The position numbers were made by a program, and so were the translations under genes. A stretch of DNA of 64,000 nucleotides from Chalara sp. BL73 (taxonomy: Eukaryota; Ascomycota; Leotiomycetes; Helotiales): the NCBI GenBank assembly GCA_918026815.1, contig CAKJVC010000154.1, positions 310,001 through 374,000 on the forward strand. The letters run 5' to 3'. Shown one piece after another: positions 24,268-35,257 of this stretch. The notes under the pieces were generated by a model. The model saw only the letters and a program-made list of their open reading frames with translations. It did not search any database and was not told the origin of the DNA. How positions within the stretch are numbered: position 1 is the first letter of the stretch; each line of letters starts with the position of its first letter.

Positions 24268-25167
24268 ATGAACTTCGGGCCCGCAGCCAACAATGCATTC
24301 AAGAAACAACAGCCGACATACCAGGTTGCCCCGAATTTCACGACTCGACCTTTCCCAAAAGGTCCACTAGATCTCGGCACGCTTGTTGAAGATCTCACGC
24401 AGTACTATCCGATTAATCAAGGCGCTCTGAATCGCGTCACCATCCCTGAGGGTCAACTCTACAACGACGTGAAGGAAGACGTCAAAGCGAGCCTCAAGAA
24501 ATCCATCAGCGGCGAGGCGAGCATTCTTGCCAAGATCCTTGACCGCAGTATTGGCGGCGATGCGAGTCTCAAAGGACAGAAAAAGGACGAAGATGTGTAC
24601 AATATTGAGAGACTGGAGACGGTGTCCTTTTATCCAAGACCAAGCTATATCAAGCAATGCCTGCAGCTCCCGGATGTGAAAAATTACAACGAAATGGCCG
24701 ACTACAAAGAGCCGGTGTATCTGATCACTGGGTTGAAGATCGCCTGGGGAGCAACCATCTCTACGGAACGCGGGCGGGATTTCGAAGGCAAGGCGGAGGG
24801 AGGAGCTCACACATTGGTTGGACCTGTTAATTTACAGGTCAAGGCTCAAGCTAGAATCTCCAGTGAGTCGGAGGTGGTGTCGTCGTTTGGCAAGCCGGCA
24901 GATTTCGTGCTGGGTATCCGAGTGCAGAAGATATATCATAAGAGGGCCTTCCTCATCGGTCAACGAGCCCTTACAGTCGAAAGGGTAACTAAAAATGCTG
25001 TATTGGTGGATGATGATGATGAGCCTCAGCGGGGAGAATTGGCTGATGAAATTGAATTCGTGACTGCGGATCTGAGTGAAGAGGAGGTAGGGGCTTTAGT
25101 TCCTTGGACAGGCCATGATTCGAAGGGCGAAGATGAGATTTGGCTTCTTCCTCCCAGTGCTTTTTAG
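24268..25167 (+). CDS. Fungal gasdermin-like protein (HET-Q1/RCD-1 type candidate), single exon
   Basis: The frame codes for 299 residues from the ATG at 24268; an upstream in-frame GTG is not used. The N-terminus MNFGPAANN with LDLGTLVEDL at 35-44 and the central segment EPVYLITGLKIAWGA at 148-162 follow the pattern I know from fungal gasdermin-like proteins. These run about 250-300 residues, have a pore-forming N-terminal domain, and carry only a short C-terminal inhibitory tail. Alternating polar and hydrophobic stretches (residues 148-235) would be beta strands. Residues 248-299 are very acidic (DDDD at 248-251, EEEV near 271), a good candidate for the removable tail. No signal peptide. 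The product would permeabilise the cell's own membrane after proteolytic cleavage. The adjacent subtilase gene supports this reading. Identification is by motif memory, not by search. Confidence 0.72.
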   Translation: MNFGPAANNAFKKQQPTYQVAPNFTTRPFPKGPLDLGTLVEDLTQYYPINQGALNRVTIPEGQLYNDVKEDVKASLKKSISGEASILAKILDRSIGGDASLKGQKKDEDVYNIERLETVSFYPRPSYIKQCLQLPDVKNYNEMADYKEPVYLITGLKIAWGATISTERGRDFEGKAEGGAHTLVGPVNLQVKAQARISSESEVVSSFGKPADFVLGIRVQKIYHKRAFLIGQRALTVERVTKNAVLVDDDDEPQRGELADEIEFVTADLSEEEVGALVPWTGHDSKGEDEIWLLPPSAF

Positions 25168-25391
25168 GAGCGAAAACAGATTACTATTAGCAAACAGTAT
25201 TTTACTTTGATCTATTTCATTATCTGTGCTTTTCAAAACTGATTACAGGCGAAATTCCATTGAAAATTCTCCACTCACCTTACCTGATCCTTTGAAAACC
25301 AACTCTAGCCACTTCCTTTACCCAATTTCCATACGATCTGGCTATAGAAAACAGATTTAAAGAACTGTATCCTTGCCACATAATTCATCTC

Positions 25392-26853
25392 TCAGAAGAC
25401 AGTCCCATCGCTCTTGATGAGAATAGGACTTGATTTTGTTAGTGGTCTTAGTTTTGCCGCAATTTCACGCCCAGATTTCCATGTACCAGCCTCAAGTAGT
25501 TGTGCCATGGTCAAATGAACATCGCCGCCCATGCGGAATTGAATCCTATTGTACAGACTATCAATGAGCACCAATGTCATTGCCCTCCACTCAACGATAA
25601 CATCATCTCCTGCTTCAAAAAGCGGCAGGTCTCCACCCGATGCTTTCAAGCCTCGATCATGTGCCTCCTGTTTCAAGAGTAGAACGCCGAGATCAACAAA
25701 AAGACCGCCGTTACGGTATTCCGCCAAAGCCGTAAGATATTCGGCATTGGCCCATTCCTTACCCAGTACCCTCTGAAAAGGGACCATAAGGGAGTAGGTG
25801 AGCCACTGAGTGAGTTTGTGAAAAGGCTGAATGTCTTTGGCAATAGCATCCGGACTGCTGGATGTTGCTCCATTATTCAGAGTAGACAACGGCCAAGCAT
25901 CCCCGATGGGGTGACCACCAATAGTCGTTCGATCTTTAGGCCATACAGGAATGAGAAGATTTTGAAGAATATCCCATAGAAAAAGGACATCGAGCTTAGA
26001 AGACTGGCCCGTCGATTCTATTAGATAGTCTAGGGATTTGTTAGCAAAATCTCCGACTATTCAGGAGAGTATCGGCAGTTTACCGACGAGGTTGCCTGGG
26101 CGTCCGTTGGCTCCAAATACATGGGGATAGGCAAGCAGTGATTTTCCCAGGCTTCTTAGGAGAGCAGCACGAGAATCTACTCCTTGCATAGGGTTACTAT
26201 CCGAAACTTGGAAGCCATTCGCAAGCGTGATGGTTTCTAGTCGTTCTAATCCCTTTCCTAAAGGCATTAAAAGTAAGTATGTGTGCGTAGATGCCGGATA
26301 GGAGGAATTACCGTCCACCATTGGGATTGTTCCTACTCCTGAGGTGGTAAAAGTCAAGGCGTTGAACATCTGAAGGCTGGCGACTGCAATTCCTTCACTT
26401 CTTTCGTAGACTTGACCTGTGGTACGCTCAGTGTATCGCCAATGATCCCCAGCACCAGCATCCAAGAGGACGGAAACGAAAAACAGGTCAATGAGGCGAC
26501 GAGTCAGCTCAACTTTGTCGCATCCCTCTTTCTCCCATACCTTCATTATGTTGGCGATACGCGGCACGTTCCCCACCTCAAAATGCTGCCAGCGCCCATG
26601 AGGTGGGATTAAATGGAACTTATCAGGACCAAAATCCCGCTGGTAGAGAATATGTCAGTCTACGCAGCTAGAAGTGGGAGCATTTTTGAGTGCCAACCTT
26701 AATGACAGAAGCAACGAAATCAACTGCATCGTCGAGTTTATCTTCTCGAAGCTCAAAATTACTCAGATTCCCGGATTTCGCGGCATCCCGCACAACTTTA
26801 GCACGGTCACGGATTGCCTGTAGAGAAAGCAGATATTTGACTTGCGAATCCAT
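25392..26853 (-). CDS. urc4: DUF1688 protein, Urc4/Urg3-type uracil catabolism factor, 4 exons
   Basis: Exons 26853-26698, 26639-26312, 26257-26084 and 26029-25392 give 431 residues, the usual family length. Diagnostic stretches are YLLSLQAIRDRAKVV at the N-terminus, IPPHGRWQHFEVG restored across intron 1, FTTSGVGTIPMVDGKGLERL across intron 2, RPGNLVDYL restored by intron 3, and IGDAWPLS near the C-terminus. All three introns are 54-58 bp. Intron 3 must end at 26030 (branch site GCTAAC); stopping at the nearer AG would give a 27-bp intron. URC4 is needed for pyrimidine use through the fungal URC pathway; its chemistry is not fully settled. Intron 2 is a multiple of three without stops, so retention would be silent in frame. 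Confidence 0.88.
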
Positions 26854-27640
26854 GTTGCGTAATTGATTAAGATAGCTTAGAGAGGAGAGAAGAAGGAATG
26901 ATTAATTTACATACGAAGTGCTCACCGTTCGCGTGCATGACTGTGAACAAACCGGAGAACCCCGCCCTCGTTCCTTCGGAGTCACCCTACAAAAATGTAC
27001 AGCCATTGGCGGCACAGCATTCCATATCAGAAGGCTCACCGTCAACAAAAGATGTCTGACGTTCGTTTCAATCAAAATTTAGAACCTATTGTTTTCTTCA
27101 AAGTATCATGAAATGTTTTGCAAAATGAGGCTGTACTACCAATGAAAACTGAGCCATTATTCTTGTGTCTTAAGTTTTGCGACTGTGACAACAAATGTTT
27201 TGCATCTGCGTAAAGAAGTCATGCTCCGACTTTTAATTAATGGAAAACTGAAGTATCTGTCGGCCGTCAATTCTTTCTTGTGTCCTGTGGTGTAACTCAG
27301 ATGTTGGCTCTCGGCACTCCCGTTTGAGTCTTATTGGAAGATTGCAGTTATAATCAGACCATGCTCGAGTAACTTATAACGGCTAAAAGAACTTAGTTCG
27401 CTTTGTAAAGCTTTACAGCGCTTTACAGCGCTTTACAAGCTTATAATACAATTTTTAATACGTCAACAGACGCTTTGCAAATGTTTTACAATATAAATAA
27501 ACAAATTGTGGCCTCTGAAATATTGCGTCGGAAAATAACTATATAACCTAGCCTAATCCGAGCAACTATACATAATCTACTATATCTAAACTCTAACCCC
27601 TGGAGCAAAAATCTAACGCGTATATACTCTCCCATATATT
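26854..27640. other. AT-rich intergenic region
   Basis: No coding signal. It includes three 10-bp direct repeats of ctttacagcg at 27411-27438, flanked by the related palindromic ctttgtaaag and aagctt, and an AT-rich tract 27440-27600 leading into the dead dynamin gene. Confidence 0.5.
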
Positions 27641-30330
27641 GTGGAGGGGAACACGCTGAAGAGCAAGAACAGCGGCAAGATCTAGCACAAAACCTATAAG
27701 CGTGATATCAGTAGCTGGCGCTCCGGCGAGACCCCAACCGAACCATTAAGTCCAATTGAAGCCAGACGCCAGACGCTTCGAAGCTGAGAAGGCTCTAATT
27801 TCGAGCTACCAAACACCTGTTAGCGAGCCTAAAGACCTCGAACAACTTATAGGCAAAGCAAAAGACCATCTCAAGGAGAAGGCCGGCGGAAACGGAAAGA
27901 AAAACGACTCGTCCTTTGAAGGCACGCTCCACGCCAAAGACACTGACCCCGAATGGCCGCCGCTATCTCTCGTAGATCTGCCAGGCTTAACCTCATCACC
28001 AAACCCACAACAAACCGAGAAAAATGTGAAGATAGTCAACGACCTGGTAACCAAATGCATAAAGAACCCAAAGGGCATTATTCTAGGAGTCATCTCTGCA
28101 AGTTATGAGCTTCCTATTCAAAAAATTCTGAGCATGATCAGAGCACACGATCCATCGGGCAAGCGCACTGTTTGTGTCGTAACAAAGCCTGACAAGGCTT
28201 CCGCTAAACCCGACAGCTTGCCACAATTTGTCTAGTACGCTCAAACACGCTTCCAACCTACCGCTTTAAATTAGGCTAGCACGTTGTGACGAATCGCGGA
28301 CACAATGCTCGCAGCCAAACAATGGATGATAGAGATAAGACGGAGAAAGATTTCTTTGCGCAAGCTCCCTAGGGTGGTAGTCTTCACCGGGAGCAGCTTG
28401 GCATTAAGAAGCCTCGTGATCGTCTAAGTACTTTGCTTGAACATTACCCTCGCACTCAAATGCCTGAAGTCCTCAAGCAAATCAAAGATACACTCAATGA
28501 ATCCCAAAAATAGCTTTCGAAGCTTAGGTCAACTCGATCCACAAGTGAGGACCAGAGGCAGCATATTACCATCAACCAACGGTTTGAGAACCTCGTGGGA
28601 CAAGCAATAAATAGGCATTATGATGTTCCTTCGTTCTTTCTTCCAAAGCTCCCAGAATCAGATCCACGGAAACTCAGCGCCTTGCCGCAGAATCTGAATA
28701 GAGCTTTGCAAAAAGTATGCATGAGAAGAGTCATGCAAAGGATATTGTGGACGACATATTGCCTAGCTTGCAAAAAATGATTTCCAACCGTGCGTTTTCT
28801 GTCTCTCACGCAAGAACAAAGGAATGGAGCTCATCAGCTTTCCCATCTTCCGCCCATCATTTATTCCTTGATCCGTCTCAGCCTTGGAAAGCACTTGCGA
28901 CAGAGCACTTAGAGAAAGTTTGGCGGGTTTTTGTCACCCATCTTTTGGTTGTCTCGGATAACGTTACGTCGCCAGAGGCTGCTACTGCACTCCGTCGAGA
29001 GGTAATACCCGACGTAGTTGACCATCGCCACACCGAGTTATGGAGAAGCTTGAAGAGCTTCTGAAGCCGCGTAAGAAAAGCCACCCTATCACTTACGATA
29101 GGCCTTACGTTGAAAGCTCTAGAAATCCAGTCAAGGCCGATGTTAAAGCCAGGCTGGTAAAATATCAGCGGCAGAATGCATCAAATAATAAAAATTGAGA
29201 TTCAGAGATATCTCAAGGTCTTCACGTTGACCAGGTGATCAGCGCGCTAAAACTTGATGCAAAGGATATCAAGGAGATAGACTGTACTGATATTCTCAAT
29301 AGCATACAGGCATATTATCAGGTATGTTTTCCGTCCAAGATCTCATTTCTCAAAGTGCCACCTTATCGACTCCTAACTTTCTATTAGGGCGCATTACGCA
29401 TGTTCATCGATAACATAGTAGTTCTAGCAGTAGAAGGCTGTGTCGTCGGCGGGTTGGAAAATATATTTAACGCGACAGCGGTTGTGAACATAGATAAGCA
29501 GAAACTTCGTGTTCTTGGAGGAGAATCAGAGGAAGCTCAAGCTGAGCGTTTCGAATTACAGCAAAAGGCCACAGTTCTTCAAGATGCTCAGAGAGAATGT
29601 CGCCGAGCGGGTAAGATTAGCAAGATAGCTTCTTAGAAAGAAACGACCAACATTACCATGACAAAAGGAGTGCTTCAAGAACACCAATCCGACATCAGTT
29701 TGGGTTCCAAGATCACAAAGACATCTAGAACTCAGATGCCTACCTCTGTACTCTCTCAGCCACAATCGCACACCATCGACAACTACGAGCTTGTTCTTTT
29801 TTTTTCGAATCCTACGAATGGGGCAAGTACCTCTGCCTCACTCTTTGGTGGAGCACAGCCATCAACCTCCGGTGGCTCCTTATTTTCTACGAGCTCTTCG
29901 ACACCTGCACCAACTACAGGTCCATCTAAAGACTCAGGTGGATCTTTTGGAAGTAACCATTTTGGGAGCTCTTCAATGTTTCGTCAAAACCGGGCATTGG
30001 CTCACCTCCAGGGAGTAAATTAGCTTCTGCTTCGACAACAGCCTCACTTTTTTGGAGTAGTTCAACAGCGGGATGAGATACGCGGCCGATTGGTAGTCTA
30101 TTTAGCAGCTCCTTAACTTCTAAGAGCTCCTTTGGAAGTACCAGCAAGAATAGATCAAGTAATATTCCCCTATTACAGCCATTTGATGCTGCAAAGTTTG
30201 CGAGCAACCTCCAATACGATCCTATTAGCAACTCTGAGCTGTTGCTAAACCAATTCCAGATTCTTCCAATATACATGAGTAATGTCTTGTCATTTGAAGT
30301 AAGCATTGATATCGATTAGCATGATAGTAT
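27640..30330 (+). pseudogene. Dead dynamin-like GTPase gene with FG-rich nucleoporin-like tail
   Basis: The GTPase part keeps the G3 motif DLPGL (about 27978) and G4 TKPD (about 28184), but the expected P-loop upstream is eroded to a remnant around SGK followed by stops (about 27670). The middle domain is readable as HVVTNRG, FFAQAP, TQMPEVLKQIKDTLNESQK and FENLVGQAI, interrupted by TAG codons at 28277 (expected Trp), 28370 and 28511 (expected Gln or similar). A GED-like segment follows after an intron-like break (GALRMFIDNIVVLAVEG, about 29390). From 29800 to 30300 the reading changes to SLFGG, GGSLFST and FGSSS repeats ending in NQFQILPIYMSN-like sequence, similar to FG nucleoporin regions. 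Dynamin-like GTPases remodel membranes; this copy cannot make an intact protein. Confidence 0.75.
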
Positions 30331-32249
30331 TTTAGCTTAACATATTAGTGGAAACTACACCTCTTGGAGAGGGGTGCGGCAGACCATTCTACTAGCGTAC
30401 GTCTATTACAAGATAGATTTATGGAGAATCGGCTTTTTTCAGGGAAATCTACTTCGGCAGGGAATTGTACGCGACTGTTGACAATGGAACAACCTCAACG
30501 ATCTGATGTCTGGCCAATTCCAAGGTAAAAAAAAATTGTAACTAGAACCTTCCCGGTGGAATGTTTTAATAATAATAATAATAGCGCGTGATACACAGCT
30601 GTTTATATTGTCTCTGTGATAATACAAATATTTGTAACAGAATATCACTTCAAATAATGACGTAAAAAGTGCAACAGAATGGACATTAAATCTCAGTTGT
30701 GCCTATCATATAAACCATCAGTGAATGCTTGACTGTAAAGTATGATTTGATTGACTTGAGTCACGGGCTCTGTACTCCCTTAACTCTTGACAACTGTATG
30801 GCCTACCAAAATTGAACCCTATGTATAATTGAAAGTTATGATTAGATTAAACTAACAAATGGAATATAGATCAACTTAATTGGAGCTGCATGTTTGACTT
30901 GGTCTTCCAGGGCTACAGAAGGTCTTTGAAGCCTCTGCAGTTCTGTGTAACGTAGTTGACTTATACAAAGTGAAAAAAGCCTTGCTGCCTAGGAGTAAGG
31001 AATTGGCATTAATGCCCGACGAAAAAAAAGAAAGAAAACCAATGGATTATAACGTTTTGAACATGACTAATGTGATGAAATATCGTCCTGAATTTGTTTT
31101 CTGCAGACATGTGATAGAGTTTAATACAAGCGATGCATAAAACAAACGTTCATTCGCCATTTCAGCCATCGGAAAGCCCTACCAGTTGGGGTTGGACGGT
31201 TCATTGGAGCCGCCACTTGCTGTGACAGATGCCGGTTCGAGATCCGATTTGTCTGATTAGGGATACGCAACGCTTCTCCGGCTTGTAGGATTTCTCCCGC
31301 TTTGAGTGACTGGGACCACGGGGTGCATCCGTGCTCAGCCCCTAAAAAACATTGCCCTGTCGCTTAATCGATCAGGTAACCGTTTTCCCAAGCCACGGGG
31401 TTGGGAGACAAAATGCGGATCCACAGATTACGCCAAGGCTGTGGGGTGGGCGGCTACCACCGCCGATGGGAAAGGATGGCTTTGGACACTGGTCAACATT
31501 GGGACCTGAGGTATACTCATGTGCTGTCGTGTCCACCATTGGCGTGAGGGGATTGTAGCCTCAACAGCTTGGTGGGCTTATCCTGAGACTCGAGCCCAGG
31601 TAGTACAGGCTACGACAACTATTGAGGCTTTGACGTGTATATGCGACCGCACTTTTCTTTTTCCTTTCTATCGTCGTTGGCCAGGTTCACTTAACAGCTT
31701 AGTTGTGTACTCGTGAGGAAAATTTCTTTTCGTCGCTTTTTCTTCTGTGGGTTTAAAACTAACGCATACAATAGAAGATATTACGAATGTCAGGTGGTTC
31801 CCCAGGTGTAGTATAGCCGACCTTGTCTTTTGCAAGTTATTGATAGCGAAAGCCTTTCCAGCAGCGCTAGTTGCCTCTTTACTGATCCTTCTCGGCAAGC
31901 AAAACATGGCCAATAGGATATTCATAACTGCTCGAATTCTTTCGCCTAACTTTATTTAATGCCGCCTCTGCCTTGCGTTCGCCGGCGAGGCAATACCTTG
32001 CCACGTTACTGTCAGGCAGGCTTAGTCAAAACCAGCCAGCGTGCCAGCAATGTGATACAACATATTGATAAGAGGCGGCTTGCCTTTGGGTACCTGCCAG
32101 ATATTCTTCATTTTCTGTAGATTGCCTCCAGAACTAAACAGGCTGCTAGCCCTGTGGCACTTTTCTCTAACATCACATTATATTACAACCCACCGTGGGC
32201 TGTGAATTTTACCTCCCCTATCTAGCACCATCTAAGGTGCCCAGAGCTT
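30331..32249. other. Intergenic, no gene recognised
   Basis: Long gap with an (AAT)n microsatellite at about 30568-30584 and only short unrelated ORFs. An open stretch at 31306-31509 (plus) has no motif and no evident start context. Confidence 0.4.
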
Positions 32250-32265
32250 CCCCCCCCCCCCCCCC
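32250..32265 (+). repeat. C16 homopolymer in the 5' leader, 3 bp before a start codon
   Basis: Sixteen consecutive C residues are followed by AAA and the ATG at 32269. Such tracts slip easily, and the position would place the run in the leader next to the translation start. Confidence 0.9.
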
Positions 32266-32268
32266 AAA

Positions 32269-33219
32269 ATGAGGCTTGCATTAGTTATTTTGCCTTTAAC
32301 ATGGCTATTCCACGCCAATGCGGACGTCGAAGAATTCCAACAAGCTAGAGTTATTCCAACTATTATCAACTTTATCCCCATCATTGGGGATGTGGTCTCC
32401 GAAATCAGCGACCTAATTAACGAGGAAGACAAGGAATGTCAATTTGTACGAATGACGGTCGCGAAGGGCATACTAAGCTATCCCGAAATGAACATGATCG
32501 TATACCACGATAACGACAGCACCGCGAATCTCGTTGACAAAGTCTGCTACCACTACGAGCTCGATTTATCCTTCTTCAGAACCAAGGGCTACGAGGTCTG
32601 CGCGTTTCGCACAGGAAGTTTCGTGTTGGCCGGAGATGGCGGTTGTCGTAATTGGGGATTCGATGGTTGCCAAAGACGGATCTCATCTAGCACGGTCAGT
32701 TTCTGCACGCGGACCACCACTACGGCAGCGGAACCGACACAGACGGCAGCAGAACCGACACAGACGGCAGCCGAGTCGACATTTAATATCCCCGAGCCAG
32801 AAGAGCCAGTGGTAACGCCAGAACCTACTATAGTTTTCACGACGGAGACGCAGCCGGCAATAACGTCCTGGATAACTGCTTCCTTGACCACAACCGAGCG
32901 AGAAGTACAGTCTATCACGGTCACGGCTAAGCCAACACCAACAACCATTGCCCCTCCTAACACCGACTTTGACGTACCAACCTCTGAATTGGAGTTTTTC
33001 ACAACCACTCTAGATGAATCATCGCCTGTCACCAATACTCAAGATGATTCTTTCTCTTCTACCATAGATGGATTCACGACAAAGGCGACTCAGATCAGGT
33101 CCGACGCCTCACAGCCTACCACGACGGTTGTTCGTGCTGAAGCGCCAAAGGTTACTCAGCCGGCGATAGCTGCTGGTGCCGTGGGTGTGGCCGTTGCAAT
33201 ATACTTTTTTAATACATAA
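32269..33219 (+). CDS. Secreted Cys-rich, Thr-rich surface protein with probable GPI signal
   Basis: Single exon, 316 residues. Residues 1-18 are a signal peptide (MRLALVILPLTWLFHANA). Residues 19-148 form a domain with six Cys (KECQF, KVCYHY, YEVCAF, GGCRNW, DGCQRR, SFCTR), enough for three disulfides; its pattern FRTGSFVLAGDGG..NW is reminiscent of fungal killer-toxin-like small domains, a weak resemblance. Residues about 150-290 are Thr/Pro/Ser-rich with a repeated TAAEPTQ unit and should be O-glycosylated. The end is hydrophobic (IAAGAVGVAVAIYFF), as in GPI-anchor signals. Likely a cell-wall or plasma-membrane surface protein. Family not recognised with certainty. Confidence 0.75.
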   Translation: MRLALVILPLTWLFHANADVEEFQQARVIPTIINFIPIIGDVVSEISDLINEEDKECQFVRMTVAKGILSYPEMNMIVYHDNDSTANLVDKVCYHYELDLSFFRTKGYEVCAFRTGSFVLAGDGGCRNWGFDGCQRRISSSTVSFCTRTTTTAAEPTQTAAEPTQTAAESTFNIPEPEEPVVTPEPTIVFTTETQPAITSWITASLTTTEREVQSITVTAKPTPTTIAPPNTDFDVPTSELEFFTTTLDESSPVTNTQDDSFSSTIDGFTTKATQIRSDASQPTTTVVRAEAPKVTQPAIAAGAVGVAVAIYFFNT

Positions 33220-33800
33220 TGAGATGGGTTAAACTGTGCGCTGGTGGCGATAATGTGCTGGGTATGCGGTTGTTGAATGGTTTGTCTGTATGACATACTC
33301 TGACTATCTTATCCTGGCTCAATACTTCATATCTTTTCTTTAAAAGCTATTTACTTATGACTTATGAGATGACGATCAGATACCACTCCTTAGCATGTTT
33401 ATGTTTTTATATTTCGGAACCGGATGATGGGGAATGGAATGGGGAGCAGGCCAAGACTTTCAAAATGGTCCCGGAGTGAAAGATTACCCTAAGGAGGCAG
33501 GGGAGGTTTCAGGAATCATGATCCTGAGAATGGTAAAGACTGTAAAGCATCTTCTCTGATGCTTATTTGCATGAAAAACAGTGTCCTGAGAAGACAGATA
33601 AATCATTTTATACTAGATACCAATTTCACATATAATTATTAACCACTTATTCCCTTCGTGCATAAAATAATAGAATAAACTAGGTAAGTAATGAGTTAAA
33701 CTTTCAATATGTATGAAAATTATGGACTTCAATATAACCAAATTTCTGATTGAAGAAAAGTAGCTTTTTAATAAGGAAGGTACGAGAAGCTAAGTTTCAA
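33220..33800. other. Intergenic, AT-rich
   Basis: 3' flank of the surface-protein gene; AT-rich from 33600 to 33780; nothing coding seen. Confidence 0.4.
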
Positions 33801-34275
33801 GAGTCTACATCAGTAGACTTTGCAATATCGACCATCTTCGCGTATTGCGTATTCAAATCCTTCAGTTCCTCACTAAACATAGCGTAGCAATCCGAGCCAA
33901 GCCGGATTCGCAAAGCTTTCCCCACGTCCTGTCCAGCTCAAATATTCTCAAAAAGTCCTCATTCTTCCGACATCTCGACCATCTTTTCCCTGAACTTCTT
34001 CGGGTCACCGTTCAGCATCGTCACATCTCTAGTAGCCGCATCCAAGAAACCCATCCATTCCGCGATCTGACGATTGACTTGATCCAACGTTGAAGTTTGT
34101 TGTGGGGCTATTCTTCTTCACCCGGCGCTAACCAAATTCAGTTAGGGTTGCCGTCTAGCTTCACGATGAGAAGTTCCTCGCCATTGCGGCAAGGAGGGGC
34201 TCACTGTCTATCACTACTTGATGAGCACCTCGAAGCTTCGGCACATTTGAAATTGAGAATGACATCCTTCTAATC
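33801..34275 (-). pseudogene. Probable relic of a helical protein gene
   Basis: A single minus-strand frame from about 34095 to 33808 reads a coherent amphipathic sequence (DQVNRQIAEWMGFLDAAT, KKFREKMVEMSEE, FSEELKDLNTQYAKMVDIAK) but is broken by two TGA codons, at about 33985 and 33970; the first could come from CGA. An upstream segment around 34250-34170 (VPKLRGAHQVVIDSEPLLA) is in another frame. No family recognised. Confidence 0.35.
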
Positions 34276-35257
34276 AACGCTGAACGGATTGTTTATAAGT
34301 GCAGGATGGATAAAGGGAGGTCTCTGAGATGCGGTATTACAAGGGCCAAGTCCAACGAATCTCAATAGTTTGGCCAGTCGTCAAACAAGAGCATTATCTC
34401 AATTATGGCTAATCTGTTTCCCCTGGGCTCCGCCTAGTATTGCAGAACCTGCGAATGGAGTAACATCGAGCCAAATCACTGCCAACCTTGTAACTGAACC
34501 TTCGGCGGGTCGACATTCACTTCAACGACATCTCAATTCGGCAGCTCACGCTCCAGTATAGAACTGCGACTAGTCATTCGGCAGCAAGCCATCGAGTAGT
34601 ATCTCAACTCACCAGCTTACATCTTTCGAGTGCGACGAGCGCGATCGATCGTTCTGCAGTCGGTAGCCCTCGAGCAACACCTCAATCCCTCGCTCTCGCA
34701 GCTTCAAAACATGATCGACGGTTTAGGTTATGGATCGCAACAGTCAAAAGGAAAAGCCGGCACAATCTCAAGTGGCAAAGATTTTCCCCCAACGTGGCTA
34801 TTAGTTTGATACGTGGTGAAAGTGTGTGAAGCCTTAGGTGGGTTCGAGGTGGTCTTCTCGGGAGGGGCTGAGTTGGATCGGACGAAGTACTGGAAGCTAG
34901 AAAGTAGACAGAGGTGAAGGAAGCCTTGGTGTGTTGGTGTGCCATAGAATAATACAAAAATGAAGGAGGCTAAGTACTTTATATCTGATTGATGGAATAA
35001 AGGATGAAAACGAGGTCAATTTGTGATCAAGAGTATACACGCAAAGTGGTACTGGCGTATCACAATATAAAGGAGATTGAATGGGTAGAGCATGGAGCCT
35101 TCAATAATTAATGAGCGTCTTCGTTACAGTGTTCAATTTGGATTTCAGTATAATCTCATGGCGCCATGAAGAGTAAGGACGGTTGAAAAAACATCCATAA
35201 CTTTTCAAAGCCAAAAAATATCTATACACAACATCAATTCTATGCATTCCGTATTTA
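34276..35257. other. Intergenic, nothing recognised
   Basis: Short ORFs only; no splice-compatible coding chain seen. Confidence 0.4.

Noticed and set aside
26057..26083. 27-bp intron in the DUF1688 gene
   Set aside because: Too short for splicing; the 54-bp alternative ending at 26030 has a perfect branch site and restores the family motif.
32589..33035. Minus-strand 148-codon Val/Gly/Ser-rich ORF
   Set aside because: Antisense shadow of the Thr/Pro-rich surface-protein gene.
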